From QHXW01 sp963768075 (GTDB lineage: Bacteria; Acidobacteriota; Terriglobia; Bryobacterales; Bryobacteraceae), in NCBI GenBank assembly GCA_963768075.1, contig CAVYHD010000022.1, forward strand, positions 248,001 through 312,000: a stretch of 64,000 nucleotides of DNA, written 5' to 3'. The first letter of the stretch is position 1. Each line of letters starts with the position of its first letter. The translations under genes were made by a program, and so were the position numbers. Shown here piece by piece: positions 17,301 through 26,727 of the stretch. Under the pieces are notes generated by a model. That model was not told where the DNA came from and made no database searches. It worked only from the letters and a program-made list of their open reading frames with translations.

Positions 17301-19123
17301 TGGTTCTTCCAGCGCGTGGACCACTCGACGCCGCCAACAACGGCGCGCCCGGGCATGATGACGCCCGGGTTTTCAAAGTAGTGCGTCGACGTGATGTTGG
17401 TCAGTTGCAGGAAAGGGCGAAAGGCGTGCTCGCCCCACGCGCCGTAAAAGTCCCAGATCCCGTAGGGGCCCTCCCCGCGCCGGTTCAACGCTCCCACGCG
17501 TGTGCGCGCCATCAAGCCGTGTGAAAAGCTGCCGTTCCATTCCACCACGGCATTTTGCGATGGGTAATTGAACGAGTACTTCGTTACGAGATTGACGTAT
17601 TCCGCCTGGGCGCCGTGCAGACCCGTGAAGCGAACCGCCAGGGTGTGCTTCTTCGAGAGCCGCGTATCCACCGACGCTTCCACTCCGCTGAAGTTGAGCC
17701 GGTCGATATTCTCCGCGCGATAAATGTCGGTGTCGGATTCGAGCACGTAGTCGATGCCGTCGCGTTCGCGGAGCTGAAAGAGCGCCACGTCCGCGCGCCA
17801 GCGCGGCGCCGGCGTCCAGTCCAGACCGGTTTCGTAATTCCAGGCGCGCTCGGGACGCAGATTCGGGCTGCCTATGTTCTCGGGGTCGCTGTAATAAAGG
17901 TCCGTGTAGCTCGGCAGGCGAAAGGCGTGGCTCGCGCTGGCGCGCAGCTTCAAGTGCGAGTTCAACCAAACGCCGCCCGTCACCGAAGGCGAACTCTCCA
18001 CCGAGAACGCCCCATACACGTTTTCGCGGATTCCAGCCGAGAAGGAAAAACGCCGCAGCGCGCGCACATCAATCGACAGGTAGCCGGCTTCGTAGTCGCG
18101 CTGATGCGTGCCGAGATTATTGCTTACGATGGTGTCGCGAAAGAATTCGGCGCCATAATGCAGACTGACGTTGGAGGAAAGCGTCTGGTTGTGGCGCAGG
18201 GAAGCCACATAGCTTTCGTCGACGTGGTGATTGGTGTATATTTCCGGATCGTCGCGGTAGAGAACATAAAGATCGCTGTGGCGGCGGAAAGAAAATGACG
18301 CTTCCGTATCCGGCCCGAGCGCCTGCTGAATGGAGCCAAACCAGGTTTTGGTGTCCTCCCAGGAGGGGAAGTTGCCGTAGAACTGATCGGCGCCGAACGG
18401 ATGGTCATCCCAACCCAGCGTTAGGTTGCTCGCGCCTAGCGAGGTCATCCAGTGCGTGGACGAGGCAAATGCCAGGTTGCGGTAGTCGCGGTCCGGGATG
18501 AAGCCGCTCGAGAAATCGCGTGAAAACGTGAGCTGCTCGTCCAGGCCGCCATCCACCAGCGATAGCGATCCCCGCTCCTGGTTCACACCGAAGTTTCCAG
18601 CGGCCATCCGCAGGTGGAATTCCGAAGACTCGGGATCGTTGGTGATGACATTGATCACGCCGCCAACGGCATCGGAGCCGTATAACGTGGAGCCGGAGCC
18701 GCGCAATACCTCGACGCGCGCAATGCTATCCGGCGGAATCGGCACATCGAAGTCATGATGGCCGGTCTGCGGGTCATTGACGCGAATTCCATTTAACAAG
18801 ACCAATGTTTGGCCGAAATTACCGCCGCGGATCGAGATATCGGTCTGCACGCCGTTGGGCGCGCGCTCGCGGAGATCAAGCGACGGATCCAGCCGCAGCA
18901 TGTCCATCCAGCTATTCAGCAGCAGCTCTTCGGTGCAAACAGGGATCACGCTCACGGAGCGGTCCAGATCGTCGAGCTCCACCGGCTCCCATGTCCCCGT
19001 CACCACGATCGAGTCGGAGCGCACCGCGGCTTCCTGCGCCATGACAGACCGCGAAATGGAAAGGAGCAACGCGAACAACAGCAGGAGGCGGCTACGGCCT
19101 GCTGGCTGGCTTCTTGGGAGCAA
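17297..19123 (-). CDS. TonB-dependent outer-membrane receptor (BtuB-like)
   Basis: A 608-residue TonB-dependent receptor. After a signal peptide (LLLLFALLLSISRSVMAQ, ending about residue 30) come the TonB-box-like segment DSIVVTG, the plug domain (about 60-165, including RGGNFGQTLVLLNGIRVNDPQ and EVLRGSGSTLYGSDAVGGVINVIT) and a 22-strand barrel. It resembles the BtuB/cobalamin or siderophore receptors most, but the ligand is not readable. The start lies within the end of ftsB (32-bp overlap), so the two are coupled. The usual C-terminal aromatic is replaced by WSTRWKNH. Confidence 0.88.
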   Translation of the reverse strand: MLPRSQPAGRSRLLLLFALLLSISRSVMAQEAAVRSDSIVVTGTWEPVELDDLDRSVSVIPVCTEELLLNSWMDMLRLDPSLDLRERAPNGVQTDISIRGGNFGQTLVLLNGIRVNDPQTGHHDFDVPIPPDSIARVEVLRGSGSTLYGSDAVGGVINVITNDPESSEFHLRMAAGNFGVNQERGSLSLVDGGLDEQLTFSRDFSSGFIPDRDYRNLAFASSTHWMTSLGASNLTLGWDDHPFGADQFYGNFPSWEDTKTWFGSIQQALGPDTEASFSFRRHSDLYVLYRDDPEIYTNHHVDESYVASLRHNQTLSSNVSLHYGAEFFRDTIVSNNLGTHQRDYEAGYLSIDVRALRRFSFSAGIRENVYGAFSVESSPSVTGGVWLNSHLKLRASASHAFRLPSYTDLYYSDPENIGSPNLRPERAWNYETGLDWTPAPRWRADVALFQLRERDGIDYVLESDTDIYRAENIDRLNFSGVEASVDTRLSKKHTLAVRFTGLHGAQAEYVNLVTKYSFNYPSQNAVVEWNGSFSHGLMARTRVGALNRRGEGPYGIWDFYGAWGEHAFRPFLQLTNITSTHYFENPGVIMPGRAVVGGVEWSTRWKNH

Positions 19124-19436
19124 TGGGGTCCTGTAGGATGAAGACTTTTTCGCCGGGGCGCACCAGTTTCAAGCGCTGGCGGATTTCGAGTTCCTGTTCC
19201 GATTCGTCCTCGCGCAGCCGCTTGATGCGCTCGCGACGGTCCTCGATCTCCCGCGCCAGGTCCGCGTTTTCTTTCTCGTACGTCCTGATGTCTTTCTGCT
19301 TCTGCATTAATGCCGGGATTCCCTGTGGTCCCTGCAATGTAACCAATGCGTATCCAGCGGCCACAAGAACCGCCAGCGCGTACCCAAGTTTGGCAAAGGA
19401 GGATCGCACGAATGCCTGAAAAATAAATAGTACCAT
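19092..19436 (-). CDS. ftsB: FtsB/DivIC-type septum formation initiator
   Basis: A 114-residue single-pass protein: a transmembrane helix (about 14-32), then a coiled coil (LMQKQKDIRTYEKENADLAREIEDRRERIKRLRE region), then RQRLKLVRPGEKVFIL, which is the hallmark ending of FtsB/DivIC. These link the divisome proteins FtsL and FtsQ. The frame opens with TTG and GTG codons further upstream (19455-19460), but the ATG at 19434-19436 has AGAGG upstream and fits the family length. Confidence 0.82.
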   Translation of the reverse strand: MVLFIFQAFVRSSFAKLGYALAVLVAAGYALVTLQGPQGIPALMQKQKDIRTYEKENADLAREIEDRRERIKRLREDESEQELEIRQRLKLVRPGEKVFILQDPIAPKKPASRP

Positions 19437-19468
19437 CGGAGGAAGCCTCTGCTTCACCAAAATTGACT

Positions 19469-19789
19469 ATGACGGACAAAATAGTTGTGTTCAGCACGGC
19501 ATCAAGCGCGGAGGAGGCTGAGAGAATTGCGCGCGGCCTTTTGAATGAGCGCCTGGCCGCCTGCGTGAACGTGGTGCCCGGACTGCGAAGTTACTATCGC
19601 TGGCAGGGGAAGATAGAAGACTCGGCCGAGTTCCTGCTCGTCATCAAGTCCTCCAGGCAGCATTTTGAAGCGCTGCGCACGTTGCTCGAGAGTCTGCATT
19701 CCTATGAAGTGCCCGAAGTGGTCGCGCTGCCGGTTGTGGACGGCGCGCGGAATTATCTGAGCTGGATGGACGGCGAGCTTGGTGCGTGA
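19469..19789 (+). CDS. cutA: Divalent-cation tolerance protein CutA
   Basis: A 106-residue CutA1 homologue, a trimeric PII-like protein linked to copper tolerance. The conserved LLNERLAACVNVVPGLRSYY, W-Q-GKI-ED and the C-terminal SYEVPEVVALPVVDGARNYLSW segments are all intact. I start at the ATG 19469; a TTG two codons earlier is possible. The end overlaps the HAD phosphatase gene, indicating coupling. The gene is divergent from ftsB with little room for promoters between them. Confidence 0.93.
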   Translation: MTDKIVVFSTASSAEEAERIARGLLNERLAACVNVVPGLRSYYRWQGKIEDSAEFLLVIKSSRQHFEALRTLLESLHSYEVPEVVALPVVDGARNYLSWMDGELGA

Positions 19790-20426
19790 ACTGACACTGA
19801 TTCTGGACATGGATGGTGTGATCATCGATTCCAATCCGTGGCATCGCAGAGTCTGGGCGGAGTACAACCGCCGGCTTGGCATCGAGACCGATGAGGCCAT
19901 GCAGCAGCGAATGTACGGCAAACGCAATGATGAAATCATCCGGGATTTCCTCGGCACTCATTTGTCCGGCGAGGAAGTGCATGCGCACGGGGCGGCGAAG
20001 GAGCGGCTCTATCGCGAGACGATCCGGCCGGTGGTGAATGATGCGCTCGTGCCAGGAGTGCGGGAGTTTCTCGAGCGGCATCGCCGTCAGCCGATTGGCG
20101 TGGCTACCAACGCCGAACCGGCGAATGTCGAGTTCATTCTAGAGGAGGCGCGCTTGCGCCCGTATTTCCGGGTGGTGGTGGATGGGCACCAAGTGCTTAA
20201 CCCTAAACCACACCCTGACATATACTTAAAGGCGGCTAAGCAGCTCGGCGCCGCACCGTGCGACTGCGTGGTCTTCGAGGACTCTTTCACCGGAATTGAT
20301 GCTGCGCGGGCCGCCGGAATGGCGGTTGTCGGAGTGCGCACCACGCATGACGAGCTACCGGGCGTCGACCTGGCAATTCGTGATTTCCATAGCCCGGGAC
20401 TAGAGCTGTGGCTCGCAAACAGATAG
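19779..20426 (+). CDS. HAD-superfamily phosphatase (beta-phosphoglucomutase-like)
   Basis: A 215-residue HAD subfamily IA phosphatase. Motif I is LDMDGVIID (nucleophile D about 10), motif II is the Thr in IGVATNAEP, the lysine is in NPKPHPDIY, and motif III is VFEDSFTGIDAA. The cap region is helical as in beta-phosphoglucomutase and related sugar-phosphatases. The start is a TTG at 19779 or the next codon GTG; both lie within cutA, so translation is coupled. Substrate unknown. Confidence 0.85.
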   Translation: MVRELTLILDMDGVIIDSNPWHRRVWAEYNRRLGIETDEAMQQRMYGKRNDEIIRDFLGTHLSGEEVHAHGAAKERLYRETIRPVVNDALVPGVREFLERHRRQPIGVATNAEPANVEFILEEARLRPYFRVVVDGHQVLNPKPHPDIYLKAAKQLGAAPCDCVVFEDSFTGIDAARAAGMAVVGVRTTHDELPGVDLAIRDFHSPGLELWLANR

Positions 20427-20438
20427 AATCAAAGACAA

Positions 20439-20909
20439 ATGTTGCGACAATTGCTTCTGTTGCCGATATGCTGCGGGGCCCTACTTGGCCAAAAATATAC
20501 AGGCCCGAAGCCCGAGAAGCCGGACCTAGTGTACTTGGTCCATGCCGACAGTCTGGTAGCGACCGAAGCCGGTGACGCCAAAGAGGAAAAGCGCAAGGAC
20601 GACCGCGTCGCCGTGGTGCCGGGAGCGACTTCGCCCGCCGCCACGCCGCTGGCCAGCCCGATCTTCCTGATTCGTGCCGACAAGCTCACCCCCGATTCGT
20701 TGGAAATTTACAAACTGGAGGTAAAGAACGGTCACCGGGAAGTGGTCTTAACGCATAAAGGGAAGCCGGTCGCGAAGCCAATCACGTGCTCGGTCACGAA
20801 GGTTGGCGACGACCTGTACAAGCTCGAAGTGAACCAGGACCTGCCCAACGGAGAGTATTCGATCACGCCGCGTGATTCGGATGTGGTCTTTTGTTTCCGG
20901 GTGTATTAG
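20439..20909 (+). CDS. Secreted protein of unknown function
   Basis: A 156-residue protein with a signal peptide (about 1-18, LLLLPICCGALLGQ). The mature part is rich in Lys, Asp and Val with no recognised domain; a proline/alanine linker follows the charged segment KEEKRKDDR. The C-terminal half has the beta-strand pattern of an immunoglobulin-like fold (LEIYKLEVKNGHREVVL, DLYKLEVNQDLPNGEYSI). It lies 12 bp after the HAD gene and may be co-transcribed. Confidence 0.65.
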   Translation: MLRQLLLLPICCGALLGQKYTGPKPEKPDLVYLVHADSLVATEAGDAKEEKRKDDRVAVVPGATSPAATPLASPIFLIRADKLTPDSLEIYKLEVKNGHREVVLTHKGKPVAKPITCSVTKVGDDLYKLEVNQDLPNGEYSITPRDSDVVFCFRVY

Positions 20910-20992
20910 GCTACGGGCGTCACCCGGTTGTGTTATTCTGTTAAGCGTATCAAAAAGAGAAAAAGAGAAGACAAGGAGCAGTTAGCTCTAGA

Positions 20993-21262
20993 ATGGCTTT
21001 GGCGACAGACGCAAAACGGCAGATTCTCACCAAGAATCAGACCCATAAATCTGACACGGGTTCTCCGGAAGTTCAAATTGCACTCCTGAGCGGGCAGATT
21101 GCCCAGCTCACGGATCATTTTAAGGCGCACAAGAAGGACCACGCCTCGCGCAGAGGTTTGTTAATGATGGTTGCCAAGCGCCGCCGGCTTCTGACGTATT
21201 TGAAGAACACCAGCCCGGAACGCTACAAGGGCGTTCTGCAAAAGCTCGCCATCCGCCACTAG
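20993..21262 (+). CDS. rpsO: 30S ribosomal protein S15
   Basis: An 89-residue S15, full length. The signature stretches TGSPEVQIALLSGQIAQLTDHF, HKKDHASRRGLLMMVAKRRRLL and the tyrosine-containing end are intact. It binds the 16S rRNA central domain early in 30S assembly. As in most bacteria it precedes pnp (131 bp apart). The leader upstream could carry the S15 autoregulatory fold, but I did not resolve one. Confidence 0.97.
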   Translation: MALATDAKRQILTKNQTHKSDTGSPEVQIALLSGQIAQLTDHFKAHKKDHASRRGLLMMVAKRRRLLTYLKNTSPERYKGVLQKLAIRH

Positions 21263-21393
21263 AGAGCGCTCGTTAAGGGGAGTGGACTGAGTTTCCCTCC
21301 CGATTTCGCAGCCTTCCGCAATTCCTGGCCATCTCCCATCTCCCAATTGATATCCGGCCGAGGTTTAACACCCGGCCCTGGAGAAGAGTCAAG

Positions 21394-23495
21394 ATGCATA
21401 CATTTGAAGTAGATTTAGACGGACGTAAACTTACGCTGGAGACGGGCAGGATCGCCCGGCAGGCGAACGGGGCGGTGGTAGTCCGCTCCGGAGATTCGGC
21501 GGTTCTGGTAACCGCTTGTTCGAATGAGGAGCCCAAACCCGGCGCCGGGTTTTTCCCGCTCACGGTGGATTACCGTGAATACACTTATGCCGCCGGCAAG
21601 ATTCCCGGCGGATTCATCAAACGCGAAGGCCGGCCCTCGGAGAAGGAAATTCTCACCAGCCGCCTGATCGACCGCCCGGTGCGGCCGCTGTTCCCGGAAG
21701 GGTATCTCAACGAGACGCAGATCATTGCCATGGTGCTGTCGGCCGATCCCGAGCAGGATCCGGCTTCGCTGGCCGTGGTGGGCGCCGGAGCGGCGCTGGC
21801 CATCTCCGACATTCCGTTCGCTCACGTTCTGGGCGGGGTAAGGGTCGGACTGGTAAACGGGAAGTGCCTGGCCAACCCGTCTTATTCAGAAGCCCGCGAA
21901 TCCAAGCTCAACATCATTGTCGCCGGTACCGAAGACGGGATCGTCATGGTGGAGGCCGGCGGGCAGCAGGTATCGGAAGAGGACGCGGTCAAGGCCATTG
22001 AATATGGCCACGAGTGCTGCCGCAAGATCGTAGCCGCGATTCGCGAGCTGGTCAAAGTGGCGGGCAAGTCCAAGAGGGTTTTCACACCCGCGGCCATCAA
22101 CGAGCAATATTACAAGCAGATTGAAAAGCAGATCCGCAAAGAACTGACCGACGCGCTGAACACCGAGAAGTACCCAAAGATGGAGAGCTACGCCAAAATC
22201 GGCCAGATCAAGAAAAGCTCATCGAAGGGCAACCGGAAGAGCAGCGCGACGAAGCCGGCAAGCTGTACGAGGTACTCAAAGAACGGATCTTCCGCGACCA
22301 GATGCTCGACGACCGGCGGCGGCCCGATGGACGCGCTTTCGACCAGATCCGGCCCATCACCATCGAAACCGGGGTGCTGGCGCGGACCCACGGATCGGCG
22401 ATTTTTACGCGCGGCGAGACGCAAGCTTTGGTCACGGTCACGCTGGGCACCAAGGACGATGAGCAGCGCATCGAACTGCTCGAGCCCGGCGAGGCGTCCA
22501 AGCGCTTCATGCTGCACTACAATTTTCCGCCATTCAGTGTGGGCGAGGTGGGCTTCATGCGCGGCCCGGGCCGGCGCGAAATCGGCCACGGGGCGCTCGC
22601 GGAGCGCTCGCTCCTTCCGCTCATTCCGGAGGATACGGTGTTTCCGTACACGCTGCGTGTAGTCAGCGACATTCTCGAATCCAACGGGTCGAGCTCGATG
22701 GCGTCGGTTTGCGGCGCGAGCCTCGCGTTGATGGATGCCGGCGTGCCGACGGCTGCCGCCGTGGGCGGCGTAGCCATGGGGCTGGTGAAGGAGGGCGACA
22801 AATACGCCATTCTGACGGACATTGCCGGGGCGGAAGATCATTACGGCGACATGGATTTCAAGGTCGCCGGCACGCGCGACGGCATTACCGCGCTGCAGAT
22901 GGACATCAAGGTGCCGAACATCAGCGCCGCCATCATGCGCGAAGCGCTCGCGCAGGCGCGCCGTGGGCGGCTGTTTATCCTGGATAAGATGCAGGAGGCG
23001 CTCGCCGCGCCGCGCGCCGCGCTTTCCCAGTACGCACCGCGCATTTACACCATGAACATCGCGACGGATAAGATTCGCGACGTCATCGGACCAGGCGGCA
23101 AGGTGATTCGCGGCATCATCGAGCAGACGGGTGTGAAAATCGACGTGTCCGACGATGGCACGATCCACATCGCGTCGGCGGATGAAGCTTCCGCCAACAA
23201 GGCCATCCAGATCATCTCGGACATCACGGCAGTTGCCGAGGTGGGCAAGACCTATCTGGGCAAGGTCGTGCGGCTGGTGGATTTCGGCGCGTTCGTCGAG
23301 ATCTTCCCGGGCACCGACGGTTTGCTGCACATCAGCGAGATTGCCGAAAACCGCATCAAAGAGGTGCGGGACGAGCTGAAGGAAGGCGACCAGATTCTGG
23401 TGAAGGTCCTCGCGCTCGAAGGCAACAAGATCAAACTGAGCCGCAAGGCCGTGCTGCGGGAGCAGCGCGAGAAACTGAAAACCACGAAGAGCTGA
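21394..23495 (+). CDS. pnp: Polyribonucleotide nucleotidyltransferase (frameshifted)
   Basis: PNPase, the phosphorolytic 3'-to-5' exonuclease of the RNA degradosome. The first frame (21394-22662) covers the first RNase PH domain and the helical linker; the second (frame of 22302-23495) covers the second RNase PH domain, the KH domain with IGPGGKVIRGI (about residues 560-570) and the S1 domain. The reading frame is lost near 22211-22215, where one base is missing (ATCAAG then AAAAGCTC; one G between them would restore I-K-E-K-L-I-E-G). Both sides are otherwise well conserved with no extra stops. PNPase is rarely dispensable, so a sequence error is likely, but a true break cannot be excluded. 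Confidence 0.9.
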
Positions 23496-23544
23496 TTGAG
23501 CTCGCTAACGGGCGCGGCCTGGCAATGCTGCTGGGCCGCGACCG

Positions 23545-24132
23545 TCAGGACGCGGTATCCATCAACGACCGAAATAACGCCCGAAGCGCTTTTCCCCGGT
23601 GGCTGACGGCCATCTTTTCTTCCACCGAAACTTCTCCGAAAGACCGGCCGTACGGCGCGTAGTAAAAGATCGGGTCGTAGCCGAAGCCTTCCGCGCCGCG
23701 CGGCGCCTCCAGTAGCTCCCCTTCCACTACTCCACGAAAGGTACGAACAAGTTCCCCGCGATTGCTAAGGGCGATTACACACACGAAGCGCGCCCGCCGG
23801 TCTTCTCTGCCCCGCATGTTTCCCAGCACCAGCGCATTGTTCAGCGCGTCGGTAGCGCCAGTCCCGGCGTAGCGAGCCGAAAAGACGCCGGGCGCGCCAT
23901 CGAGAGCATCCACTTCGAGGCCCGAATCGTCAGCGAACAACAGTCCGGGCGCGCGCTTTCCGTAGTAGGCCGCCTTCAGGATCGCGTTCTCTTCAAATGT
24001 GCGGCCGGTTTCCTCGCACGGCGAAAGCTGCGCGAAGCCTGGCAGCTCCCGGATCTCGATACCGAACACCTGCGCCGCCTGGCCGAATTCACGCAGCTTG
24101 CCGGCATTGCCGGTAGCGCAGAAAACCGTCAC
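23545..24132 (-). CDS. rdgB: XTP/dITP diphosphatase (HAM1/RdgB)
   Basis: A 195-residue RdgB/HAM1 protein that removes non-canonical purine nucleotides. ATGNAGKLREF at the N-terminus, FADDSGLEVDALDGAPGVFSARYAG in the middle and GFGYDPIFY near the C-terminus are the family signatures and all are intact. Its start overlaps the rph stop in ATGA, the common rph-rdgB arrangement. Confidence 0.95.
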   Translation of the reverse strand: MTVFCATGNAGKLREFGQAAQVFGIEIRELPGFAQLSPCEETGRTFEENAILKAAYYGKRAPGLLFADDSGLEVDALDGAPGVFSARYAGTGATDALNNALVLGNMRGREDRRARFVCVIALSNRGELVRTFRGVVEGELLEAPRGAEGFGYDPIFYYAPYGRSFGEVSVEEKMAVSHRGKALRALFRSLMDTAS

Positions 24133-24848
24133 CGCGCTGGTATCACCCGCTTCTGGATTTCCATCAGATCGCGAATGCCGCGGCGCGCCAGTTCAATGAG
24201 GCGGCTCAACTGGGCATCATCGAACGGGTGATGCTCGGCGGTTGCCTGCACTTCGACGAACTTTCCCGAGCCGGTCATGACCAGATTCATGTCCACGTCG
24301 GCTCGGGAGTCTTCCTCGTAATCGAGGTCGACCATCGGCTCGCCACCGACAATGCCGACGCTGGTCGCGGCCACCGAATCGAGGAGGGGCACCTTCTTCA
24401 GGGCGCCAAACTTCACGAGCTGGCCGACCGCCGCGGCGAGCGCGACATAGGCTCCCGTTATGGATGCTGTGCGGGTGCCGCCGTCGGCCTGGATGACGTC
24501 GCAGTCGACAAGTACCGAACGTTCTCCGAGCGCATCCAGATCGACCACGGCACGCAGCGAGCGGCCGATGAGCCTCTGGATTTCGTGCGTGCGGCCGGAC
24601 GGTTTGCCTTTCTGCACTTCCCGCGGCGTGCGTTTCAGCGTGGCACGCGGCAGCATGGCGTATTCGGCGGTCACCCAGCCTTTGCCCGTGCCGCGCAGGA
24701 ATTGTGGCACGCCGTCTTCAATGGATGCAGCACACAGCACGCGCGTGTTACCCACCGTGATCAGCGCCGAGCCTTCCGCCGTCTTGAGATATCCGGTCTC
24801 AATTTCGACCGGGCGCATTTGATCAGCGCGCCGGTTATCCGTTCGCAT
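24129..24848 (-). CDS. rph: Ribonuclease PH
   Basis: A 239-residue RNase PH, which trims tRNA 3' ends using phosphate. The N-terminus RRADQMRPVEIETGYLKTAEGSALI, the EYAMLPRAT and EIQRLIGRSLRAVVD blocks and the phosphate-binding QADGGTRTASITGAYVAL motif are complete. It overlaps rdgB by four bases and its start overlaps the small upstream membrane gene by 14 bases. Confidence 0.96.
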   Translation of the reverse strand: MRTDNRRADQMRPVEIETGYLKTAEGSALITVGNTRVLCAASIEDGVPQFLRGTGKGWVTAEYAMLPRATLKRTPREVQKGKPSGRTHEIQRLIGRSLRAVVDLDALGERSVLVDCDVIQADGGTRTASITGAYVALAAAVGQLVKFGALKKVPLLDSVAATSVGIVGGEPMVDLDYEEDSRADVDMNLVMTGSGKFVEVQATAEHHPFDDAQLSRLIELARRGIRDLMEIQKRVIPAR

Positions 24849-24978
24849 ATTTTAGAACCAGGAACATCACGATGCCCACCAAAACCATTGCCGAGAACAG
24901 AAGAATCAGGCACGGGATGCCGCCTTGCACTTGGGGAGCTTTATCTTTCTTGGGCCGAACCGGTTTGAACTTGGCCAT
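24835..24978 (-). CDS. Small membrane protein (47 aa) preceding rph
   Basis: A 47-residue protein: a basic, lysine-rich N-terminus (MAKFKPVRPKKDKAPQVQGG), then one long hydrophobic helix (IPCLILLFSAMVLVGIVMFLV) and a short tail LKYANG. Topology would be N-in with the basic part in the cytoplasm. Its 3' end overlaps the rph start codon region, so it is likely translated and coupled to rph-rdgB. No family is named. Confidence 0.65.
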   Translation of the reverse strand: MAKFKPVRPKKDKAPQVQGGIPCLILLFSAMVLVGIVMFLVLKYANG

Positions 24979-25127
24979 AGCAGGCCCGCGCGCGCAGGCC
25001 AACTACGGATGGTAGCAGGAATCGGTACAATCGGCTTTCGCGAGGACGCGCCGACATCGGATTCTCCTGGCGCCCGCCTTGTCCGGCGCTTCGCAGCATC
25101 CAAAGGCGGTTCGCGGAACCGAAGGGA

Positions 25128-26366
25128 TCAGCGCGCCCGCCAGTCGACCGGCTTCAGGTCACGGATGATCACGCCAAATGCGAAAGCGCCCAGCACAAGA
25201 GCTCCGCAGACGGCCACGAACGCCAGCAAAAACTGGCCGGTGGTATCGACGATTTTTCCCGTAAACCAGGGGCCGAAGATACCGGCAAAATTGCCGAACA
25301 TGTTCTGCCAGCCGGTCCACTTACCCGCGGCGTCCGGCCCGGCCAGCGTCTGTGTGATGGCCCAGAGGTTGGAGGTGAAGAGACCGAAGCACAAACTGGC
25401 GGCGATCAGCAGCACCATCGACGTCGTTGGATTACGTACGATCGCCACGGGAAGAATCAAGGTGCTCAGCAACATTCCGCCGGCCATGAATGTTTTTCGC
25501 ACGCGCGTCGGGCTTCCGCCGTGGGAGATCCAAAGGTCCGAAGCCCAGCCCCCGGCCACTGAGGATAACGCCACGCCCCAGAACGGCATGGACCCAAGCA
25601 CCGCCATCCTGCTGGCCGAGAAGTGCCGCTCCATGACGAGATAGGACGGCAGCCAGAACACCAGAAAGTACCAGGCATAGTTCACGCAGAACAGGCCGAG
25701 AAATGTTCCCCACGCCTCGCGCTTCGACAGGATTTGCAGGACGCTGGGGCAATCCTCGCTGCGGGCTATCTTCACGGATTCGGGGCGCGGACCCCAAATC
25801 GTCCAGGGAATCAGCCAGAGCAGGCCTCCGAATCCGAGCACGATGAACAGTGCCCGCCAGCCATAATGGCCGACCACCAGCCCGCCGATCAGCACGCCCA
25901 GAGCCGGCCCGATTTTACATCCGGCGTCGATCAGCGCGTTGGCCGTGCCGCGATGGCGTTCCGGAAAGCCTCCCGCAAGGATGCGCGAATAGGAAGGATA
26001 CGCGACCGACTCACCCATCCCCAGCAGGAGCCGCAAAGCGAAGATGGCGGCGAAGGAGTTAACGAGGCCGGTGAGCAGCGTCGCCGCGGACCAGACGAGA
26101 AATCCCAGTCCCAGCACCCAGCGCACATCGTAGCGGTGCACCAGCCATCCGGCAACGAGTTGAAATGCGGCGTATGTCCAGAAGAAGGTGGAGAACAACG
26201 CGCCGAGCTGCGTCTTGGTGAGATGCAGCTCCGCGCCCAGGAACGGCGCAGCCACCGCAAGAGTGCCCCGGTCGATGTAGTTCACGCCGATCGAGATGAC
26301 CAGGAGTGCGAGCACGGCCCACTGGACGCGCGAAAGGCGAGTTGCCACCGCAGACGGGGCGATCAT
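25128..26366 (-). CDS. MFS transporter (ACS/sugar-acid type)
   Basis: A 412-residue major facilitator with twelve predicted helices. The opening SRVQWAVLALLVISIGVNYIDRGTLAVAAP and the loop-2/3 pattern are those of the anion:cation symporter group that includes ExuT, GudP and GarP, which import glucarate, galactarate or hexuronates. I start at the ATG 26364-26366 because the upstream extension is polar and unlike the family. The sugar-acid catabolic genes near 50 kb would suit such a carrier but are 24 kb away. Confidence 0.85.
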   Translation of the reverse strand: MIAPSAVATRLSRVQWAVLALLVISIGVNYIDRGTLAVAAPFLGAELHLTKTQLGALFSTFFWTYAAFQLVAGWLVHRYDVRWVLGLGFLVWSAATLLTGLVNSFAAIFALRLLLGMGESVAYPSYSRILAGGFPERHRGTANALIDAGCKIGPALGVLIGGLVVGHYGWRALFIVLGFGGLLWLIPWTIWGPRPESVKIARSEDCPSVLQILSKREAWGTFLGLFCVNYAWYFLVFWLPSYLVMERHFSASRMAVLGSMPFWGVALSSVAGGWASDLWISHGGSPTRVRKTFMAGGMLLSTLILPVAIVRNPTTSMVLLIAASLCFGLFTSNLWAITQTLAGPDAAGKWTGWQNMFGNFAGIFGPWFTGKIVDTTGQFLLAFVAVCGALVLGAFAFGVIIRDLKPVDWRAR

Positions 26367-26427
26367 CAGAGGATTCTTGATTCTACACGAACGTGCCCCG
26401 TGCTTCGGTACACTGTTCCACACGGCC

Positions 26428-26727
26428 ATGATACAGCCCGTTTGGAATTTCGAGCAGGAACCGTACCAGGAGCCTCCCGACGAGACCGCGATCAATCTGC
26501 GCGCCTACTTCGACCGCATGGACGACGAAAAAATGCGGCAATACTCGGCTGCCTGGGGCGACGAGCGCGTGATCGACTGGGACGGCAATTTTCGTGACGA
26601 CGGGAACCTCATGATCGCGTGCTGCGAGCGCGATATCGATGTAGCGGAATACCGGCGGGTGCTCGAGGAATGTCTCGGGTACAGGGGGCGCGTGCGAAGC
26701 GAGATCTCTACCGCCGGTAAGGTCTAG
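26428..26727 (+). CDS. Conserved hypothetical protein
   Basis: A 99-residue acidic, soluble protein, divergent from the MFS gene (61 bp between the starts). The segment INLRAYFDRMDDEKMRQYSAAW looks like a well-formed amphipathic helix. The frame opens further upstream but only ATG 26428 avoids the MFS coding region. Codon pattern and composition look coding. No family was recognised. It converges with the DUF1552 gene, overlapping by four bases. Confidence 0.5.
   Translation: MIQPVWNFEQEPYQEPPDETAINLRAYFDRMDDEKMRQYSAAWGDERVIDWDGNFRDDGNLMIACCERDIDVAEYRRVLEECLGYRGRVRSEISTAGKV

Noticed and set aside
22202..22220. Programmed -1 frameshift in pnp
   Set aside because: The run lacks a tandem slippery heptamer and a downstream stem was not seen; a missing base is simpler.
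22188..23330. 380-codon minus-strand frame over pnp
   Set aside because: Antisense shadow; its composition is Arg/His/Asp-rich and it lacks any motif.
25623..26597. 324-codon plus-strand frame over the MFS gene
   Set aside because: Antisense shadow rich in Gln/Glu/Arg; the transporter on the minus strand is clear.
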